A stretch of 64,000 nucleotides of DNA from Tribonema minus (lineage: Eukaryota; Sar; Xanthophyceae; Tribonematales; Tribonemataceae), in contig JAFCMP010000090.1 of the NCBI GenBank assembly GCA_017506865.1, positions 434,001-498,000 of the forward strand, given 5' to 3'. The notes under the pieces were generated by a model. The model ran no database searches and was not told the origin of the DNA. It saw only the letters and a program-made list of their open reading frames with translations. The position numbers were made by a program, and so were the translations under genes. Shown here piece by piece: positions 60,001 through 64,000 of this stretch; position 1 is the stretch's first letter; each line of letters begins with the position of its first letter.

Positions 60001-63000
60001 AATGTCGACGTGTGGCATCGATATTGCCTACTCCTTGAGAAGCCGAAATTGCAAGTGTGTAGTCTGCGCTGATGCGCCGCACACACAGTCGGGCTGGCAA
60101 TAATGTTGTCCTTGTGAACGACAGTCCGCTGGCCAGGATTAGGGTTGGGGTTAGAATCAGGGGCCGTACAAGTAGGCCTGACCCTGGGAACAGCGACAAT
60201 GGTGAGCTGTTGCGTGAGTGCGCAGCGGCAGCAGCGGCAATGCTCATCAGGGCCCCCTGCAGCGCGCCGCTGGCGGAGGACGCGCGCAGAGGCAAGCTGA
60301 GGCCGCAGGATGAGGGTTAGGCTAACCCTGATCCTAATCCAAATGCTAACCCCAAACCCTAGCGGTAACCCATCCGCATGTGGCGTGCCACTCGCCCTCA
60401 GCGTTTGAGCAGCAACACCAGAGCGCGGCACCCATGGCACGCATTCACATTGCTCTCTCCCGCGCCAGATGCGGCAGAGACACTTCAAATTGCACCTCGT
60501 ACTGCGTTGGATTCCCGTTTAGCGTACTGGCTTGCTGCGTGTGCTCGCATGTAGCGTCACTCACCGCTGCCCCCCCCCCCCGAGCACGATTCACACACGG
60601 GCACCACCTCTGAACGCTGCCGCCACAGCGCGAAACACTCACGGCACGCATCCCACCGCCCCCCCCCCCCCCCCCTCGCGTCAGATGCGGCAGGACTTTG
60701 CGGCGTACCGCGAGCAGCAGCGCCGCGCCAAGGCGGAGGGCGCTCCCCCCCCTGCCCCCCCCGTCACCCGCAGCTTCGACGCTGCTCCGATAGGCGAGCC
60801 TGCACGGGCGGTGGGCGGGGCCAACGGCAAGCACGCAGCAGGTGAGACCGCAGCCTGTTGGCGATTGTGATGTGGCATTGCAGCTGTATCAGCAGCGGTG
60901 ACGCGCCAAGTCGTTTCCTTCCTGACACTTCAAGTTCAAGTTCAATGTGCGCAGTTTCGGATCATCCCGACGGCGGCGCGGTGTTGCCTGCTGTTCTGTA
61001 AGACGTTGCAGTCAGAGTCACTGCGATTTAACGTGCGTTCCCGCGATTTGCCATCCTTGCTCATCTTTGAATGCGCGGCGCCCCCACCGCTCTAGGATAA
61101 CATGTTCGTCGCCAAATGTGTGTGCCGCGCTTATCGCGAAGTCAGCTCCTGGGCTTTCTTCTCAACTTGTCGCAGCGATTGCACCGCGCAGAGGCCCTGG
61201 TGTTGCCGCTTTGTGCCGCGTCTCGTCCTTGCTGCTGAACGCGGTAGCTTTCCCGAGCTTGCGTGTCAGATGTAAGCTTGTACAATGTTGCATCTCCTTG
61301 TGTCACAGTGCTCAACACGCCGTGGTCTCGCTGCCCTCTGCGCTGCCTGTCGCCCTTGCCCCGCAGCAGCGCGGCGCCGCAGCTCTGGCGACAGCAGCGC
61401 CGCCTCCAGTCGCAGCGCGGCGGCAGCAGCGTCGCGTGCCAGCGCTGCATGTGAGCGGCGCCGCCTCCGCTGGATCCCTCTGTTGCTGCAACCGTACCCC
61501 TTGCGGTGCTGAGCCTAATGCGAACCCTAACCCTAGGTCACCGAGCATGTAGCAGTGGCAGTTGAGAACCCAGGGTTTCGTGTTCGGGGCCTTTACTCAC
61601 CCAGCGCATTGTGATCAAAGATAGCAGTACGGCGTTGAACTGCACCCAGAGCAGGCAGTACGCCACTGAAATGCGACGGGCTGAATTTGACGTCGGATCT
61701 TGCAGCGGCTCAGCGCCTGGGTCGAAACCCCTGTAAGGGTGCAGCGCAGCATCAGACATTTGCATTCACTATCAGGTACAGGACCTAAACTTATGTAGTC
61801 ACTCATCAGCACTACGTGCACCGACTTGCGTACAATCGACAGCGACTAGCCTTTGTTACCTCAAGCGGCTTTGAGACTTCCCCCAAAACATTGTCAAAAG
61901 TGCTGCACATCCAGTAATGCACGCGCGCAACTGCAAGAGGGCTTGATACTGCGGAGCTGTCAAGCAGACAACTGTAACAGCTGACTTCATAGGGGCGTTC
62001 CGCGGACGCACGGGACCCGCCCTGACTGAAACATGATGGCAGCATCGCAGACTCTACGCCTGGGCAGTACACGCGTGTACTGCGGTGTACCCGCGGGCCT
62101 TATACTGCCCCGCTTCGGTTCCCTTTCAGCAGTTTTAGGCGCTCTCCTATGCTTTTTTCACCGTCCTTCTACAAGACCATGTGAGCACTGCTGTATTTGT
62201 GCCATGCTCTGATGCTGCCGCGCGCTTGAATCGCGTGGCATGCTCAAATGTATATGTGTGTGTGTATGTGTACTCGTGTCATTGAAGGATGACGTGTCTC
62301 TGTCTTATTGACACGCGCGCTTGCAGCCCGCGCGCGGCGGTCGTCAACGGGCAGCGACAGAACTGCGGACAGGTGAGCGCTGCACAAGGAAGCCAGAAGT
62401 ATGCAATTATGCAAGCGAGCCCGGCCATGACCGGCACAAGCACTCTCTGCATTTGCGGTCCAAGCTGCTGCGGGCCAGTGGCTTTTGCCTGAACCGATGA
62501 TCATGCCGTTGCTGGTTTCCAAAACACGTTCTATCGCCCCAGGTATCAGCAGACATTGCAGCAAAGATTTTACACGACTGGGTTCGCAGAGCCCCCGGGG
62601 GTATACGGTGGTGCTGGTGGCGCAAATAGCACAATGCCATAAGGTGGAATACACACAACAGGTGTGGGTGAACACTGGCCAAAAATCTTTATGGTGCGTG
62701 CTGCATGGCCTCACATGTACATACTGGGAGGGCAGAGCTGCTCAGAGCTGCCAGTGTCATTGCCTCTGACCTTGTATCCCATGTCGCACCCATTTACGTC
62801 AAACTCGAAGACGGCGCATCCTGAGAGATCTGCCGGCTGTTGGCGTGTTGAGACAGCACATTGACAGTGGATGATTTAACGGTCACGGCAGAACCCGCCC
62901 ACCGCTGTGACGGGCCCACCGCTGTGACGGCCGCAACGAACACGTGCCGAATCTGCACGTACGCCCGCTCATTCGCCGCCGCTGGCCGTGGCAGTGTCGC

Positions 63001-64000
63001 GCTCAGCGCAACAGGCTCCTGAGCCGCAAATGTGCCTCATACACACCGCTACGCCACCACACCGTCAACAAGCAGTGACTCAATCATACGGCATCGGGGG
63101 CGACCCGTCGCCGCCCCCCACCGCCCCCCCCAAGTCCCCCGTCTGACTGCGCCCTCCCCCCTCCGCCAAGCCCCCCGTCTAACCGCCCTCCCGTGCTCTC
63201 CTGCTCCTGTCGCGCGGCCGCAGCAGCGGTGGCGCGGCTGCGGAGGACGCGCGGCAGCGCGCGCGCCGCGTGCGCGAGGAGCGCGACCGCGAGCGGCAGC
63301 GACTGCGCTCGCTCATTGCCGCGGGGCGGCGTGAGCGCGCGGCGGCGGCGGAGGCGCGCAGCGGCAGCGGTGGCGGCGGCGGCGGCGGCGGCGGCGCGGA
63401 GTTGGTCGTTGTGGCGCCAGGTACGTGCTGCGCTGCTCGGCGCAGTGACGGAGAGGCGCGAGTTGAGAATGACATGTGATGACACGTACGGACGCTTGAG
63501 TGTACGCGCTGCGGCCACTTGCCGCGCCGCTGCTGCCGCCGTGTTGCATTGCTAATGGGCACTGACGTAGTCAGCCGGCCCAAGTCCTCTGTAAGGTTGC
63601 TGCATGCTGTGCGACGGTTTGTATGCTGCTGATGGCCAACATTGTCAGAGAAGGCGCAGTGCACTCGGCGCCGCGCATCCCGTGCCACGCAGCTCCCCCC
63701 CCCCCCCCCAAACCCCCCAATCGACAGCCATGCTCAGCCACACTGACTGTCATGAGCGCACAGGTGCGCAAGACTCAGCAACAACCCCTTCTCCCCCCCC
63801 CACCTCTCCCCCCCTTGCGGCGTGTAGCAGACGCCGCCCCGGCGCGCGCAACACCGCGCCGGCGCCCTCCGCCCGCTCGTCCCACGGGGGACAGCCCGTT
63901 CAGCGCCGGCTGGTCGCCGGACTTGCAAGCGGCGGCGGCAGCGGCTTGGAGCGCGCCGCGCGCTGTCGGCGGCGGCGACGGCGGCGGCAGCGGCAGCGCG
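45031..64000 (+). CDS. NIMA-related (NEK) Ser/Thr kinase, 3' end beyond window
   Basis: Exons: 45031-45132, 46536-46710, 47318-47445, 48196-48252, 49169-49234, 50118-50228, 51562-51685, 53074-53190, 54494-54647, 54752-54814, 55389-55476, 56391-57650, 58366-58458, 58878-59942, 60685-60841, 61367-61450, 62327-62372, 63224-63420, 63831-64000 (open): 1419 codons in phase. Kinase domain about 4-265: GKGSFG loop, Lys33 (IIKQ), [51 protein letters not shown] (Asp131), DFGIAK (149-154), [26 protein letters not shown], then the NEK-typical block [20 protein letters not shown]. The HRDLKSQN and domain order identify NEK kinases, which act on cilia, centrosomes and the cell cycle. The tail beyond about 300 is Ala/Arg/Ser/Gly low complexity with charged helices ([20 protein letters not shown]). 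Exon 12 seems to end at a GC donor (cag|gcatgt). Tail exons are less certain than the kinase exons. Confidence 0.88.
46740..47035 (+). repeat. Degenerate tandem repeats in NEK intron 2
   Basis: Blocks with cagatgctg(g/c), ggccac(g)cggc(g)c and ctcgcag recur about every 75 bases between 46760 and 47035, for example cagatgctggccacgtggtg and cagatgctgtgcggttggtt. Origin unclear. Confidence 0.5.
47131..47187 (+). repeat. Ghost of NEK exon 3 start
   Basis: Reads cccccag|ggtacttgaag(t)tgcggcgcggcagcc, almost the same as exon 3 at 47318 with its acceptor, but reaches an in-frame TGA where exon 3 continues after the shared gtgctggact. It lies 187 bp upstream of the real exon. Confidence 0.9.
48300..48595 (+). 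repeat. Three decayed copies of NEK exon 4
   Basis: After exon 4 (48196-48252) come three diverged copies: about 48300-48391 (cctcgccatggagctgagcc, ccttcggcgtcgccgaggtg), 48412-48510 (catcttccccaccacagctg, gcgactttaggatcgccgg) and 48530-48595 (acgcagaacgcctttgctca, ccatgagcggcatcgtccaa). Each copies the exon plus downstream intron (gagcgt...gaagttg), spaced about 110-120 bp, with growing damage. Confidence 0.85.
49378..49400 (+). repeat. Ghost of NEK exon 5 donor
   Basis: gcgaggtgcgcgcgccatca recurs after the true donor (ctgaggtgcgcgcgccatca at 49231), about 149 bp downstream. Only the donor edge is copied. Confidence 0.6.
50268..50325 (+). repeat. Ghost of NEK exon 6 end
   Basis: Resembles the last 45 bases of exon 6 plus donor (gcgctcag(g/a)c(a/g)..., gagggca(a/c)c...acatgaggcaggtgggt at 50228 versus acacgaggcaggtgggg at 50310). 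Located 82 bp inside the intron. Confidence 0.75.
50408..50427 (+). repeat. Telomere-like tract (TTAGGG)3
   Basis: agggttagggttagggttac inside NEK intron 6. Further degenerate copies at 50829-50877. Confidence 0.9.
51045..51561 (+). repeat. Array of four ghost acceptors of NEK exon 7
   Basis: The acceptor and exon start ctctctccgcag|ctggtcgccaagatctgcag occur five times, with exon starts at about 51058, 51185, 51315, 51443 and the true one at 51562 (spacings about 127, 130, 128 and 119). Between them the linker gatcactgccacaaaaccga is also repeated. Three ghosts keep an intact CAG acceptor; the first has gcgg. Each copies only the exon start, then departs from the coding sequence. Confidence 0.92.
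51806..51900 (+). repeat. Ghost of NEK exon 7 end
   Basis: Copies the last 65 or so bases of exon 7 with donor (gcgctgctgcgcaaggatgt, gcgcgcccgagcgccagcgcag|gtgcgccaccgagc), about 192 bp downstream of the real donor at 51686. Confidence 0.9.
52001..52900. other. Interior of NEK intron 7, nothing recognised
   Basis: No exon fits the phases on either side. CTGAGCACTG at 52006. An A/T-rich island at 52500-52620 stands out from the surrounding GC-rich sequence. Confidence 0.45.
52915..53073 (+). repeat. CCCTAA tracts serving two exon 8 acceptors
   Basis: Telomere-like CCCTAA repeats at 52915-52949 lead into ctgcag|tgctccgccaggcgct, a ghost of exon 8's first roughly 25 bases. A longer CCCTAA tract at 53014-53060 leads into the real acceptor, gactgcag|tgctccgccaggcgct, at 53074. 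The repeat thus occupies the polypyrimidine-tract position of both. gacttccagggcgctgcct is also shared by both units. Confidence 0.9.
53273..53345 (+). repeat. Ghost of NEK exon 8 end
   Basis: An exact copy of ggagttcagccacaccgtcc through gacgccgtcctg, then (c/t)(c/g)(a/g)ggtatg.acgtatgtacg, 136 bp downstream of the exon 8 end. The donor-like ggtatg is kept. Confidence 0.92.
54153..54184 (+). repeat. Telomere-like tract in NEK intron 8
   Basis: cttagggttagggatagggt followed by taggattagaggg, directly after a CAGTGCTCAG motif. Confidence 0.85.
55477..56390. other. NEK intron 11
   Basis: No additional exon needed for phase. A short tandem copy of gaagagag(a)gagg(g)gtgac...cgtgagcacgcgtaa-like sequence occurs near 55560-55620. 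An in-phase exon of length divisible by three cannot be excluded. Confidence 0.4.
58000..58028 (+). repeat. Telomere-like tract in NEK intron 12
   Basis: cttagggtcagggttacggg then taaggttggg; degenerate TTAGGG copies. Confidence 0.7.
60136..60370 (+). repeat. Telomere-like tracts in both orientations
   Basis: gattagggttggggttagaa at 60138 is in TTAGGG orientation. At 60312-60370 the sequence switches from gagggttaggct to aaccctgatcctaatcc and later taaccccaaaccct, so the two orientations meet head to head at gggttaggctaaccct, a potential hairpin. Confidence 0.75.
61514..61537 (+). repeat. Telomere-like tract in NEK intron 16
   Basis: cctaatgcgaaccctaaccc followed by taggt; CCCTAA orientation. 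Confidence 0.75.

Noticed and set aside
59436-60488. Minus-strand open frame of 350 codons
   Set aside because: Mostly antisense to the Gly/Ala-rich NEK exon 14 plus intron; no family features.

Overview
This is a eukaryotic nuclear window from a GC-rich, intron-rich protist, most probably an alga. Genes are split into many short exons with GT-AG introns (usually a C- or T-rich tract then gcag at the acceptor). The recognisable proteins are all eukaryotic: a NIMA-related kinase, eIF4E, a DcpS-type decapping scavenger, a ceruloplasmin/hephaestin-like multicopper oxidase and a nucleoside diphosphate kinase. The NDK presequence contains a KA-FAKP stretch resembling the signal/transit junction of heterokont plastid proteins, so a photosynthetic stramenopile is my best guess. 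No rRNA or marker gene settles the taxon.

Layout. 1-10.9 kb is gene-poor and repeat-rich: a 155-bp tandem array ending in an intact tRNA-Arg(CCG), a 314-bp tandem duplication, a 0.63-kb segmental duplication, and decayed frames. 10.9-16.6 kb (+): type II membrane protein with two glycosyltransferase-like domains. 17.7-24.4 kb (+): DcpS homologue. 26.7-27.7 kb (+): unknown Ser-rich protein. 29.4-33.0 kb (+): two-cupredoxin multicopper oxidase. 33-37 kb: mostly empty, with a 715-bp hAT-like element whose 8-bp target site duplication is intact. 37.2-39.3 kb (-): eIF4E. 40.3-42.5 kb (+): secretory or plastid-targeted NDK. 44.0-44.6 kb (-): F-box-like protein. 45.0 kb to the window end (+): one very long NEK kinase gene, 19 exons visible, with a huge low-complexity Ala/Arg/Ser tail that leaves the window still open.

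The exon models were built by hand from splice signals and reading phase. For the glycosyltransferase, DcpS, MCO and NDK genes every junction keeps phase and the total is a whole number of codons ending at a stop. The genes are unrelated housekeeping or metabolic functions and do not form a pathway.

The most striking feature is not a gene. Introns in at least four genes carry tandem, decaying copies of the edge of the neighbouring exon, with its splice site ('exon ghosts'). The NEK gene alone has them next to exons 3, 4, 5, 6, 7 and 8. Added to this are dispersed short motifs (CAGTGCTCAG, CTTGAAGTT) and telomere-like TTAGGG tracts inside introns, one of them directly in front of a splice acceptor.
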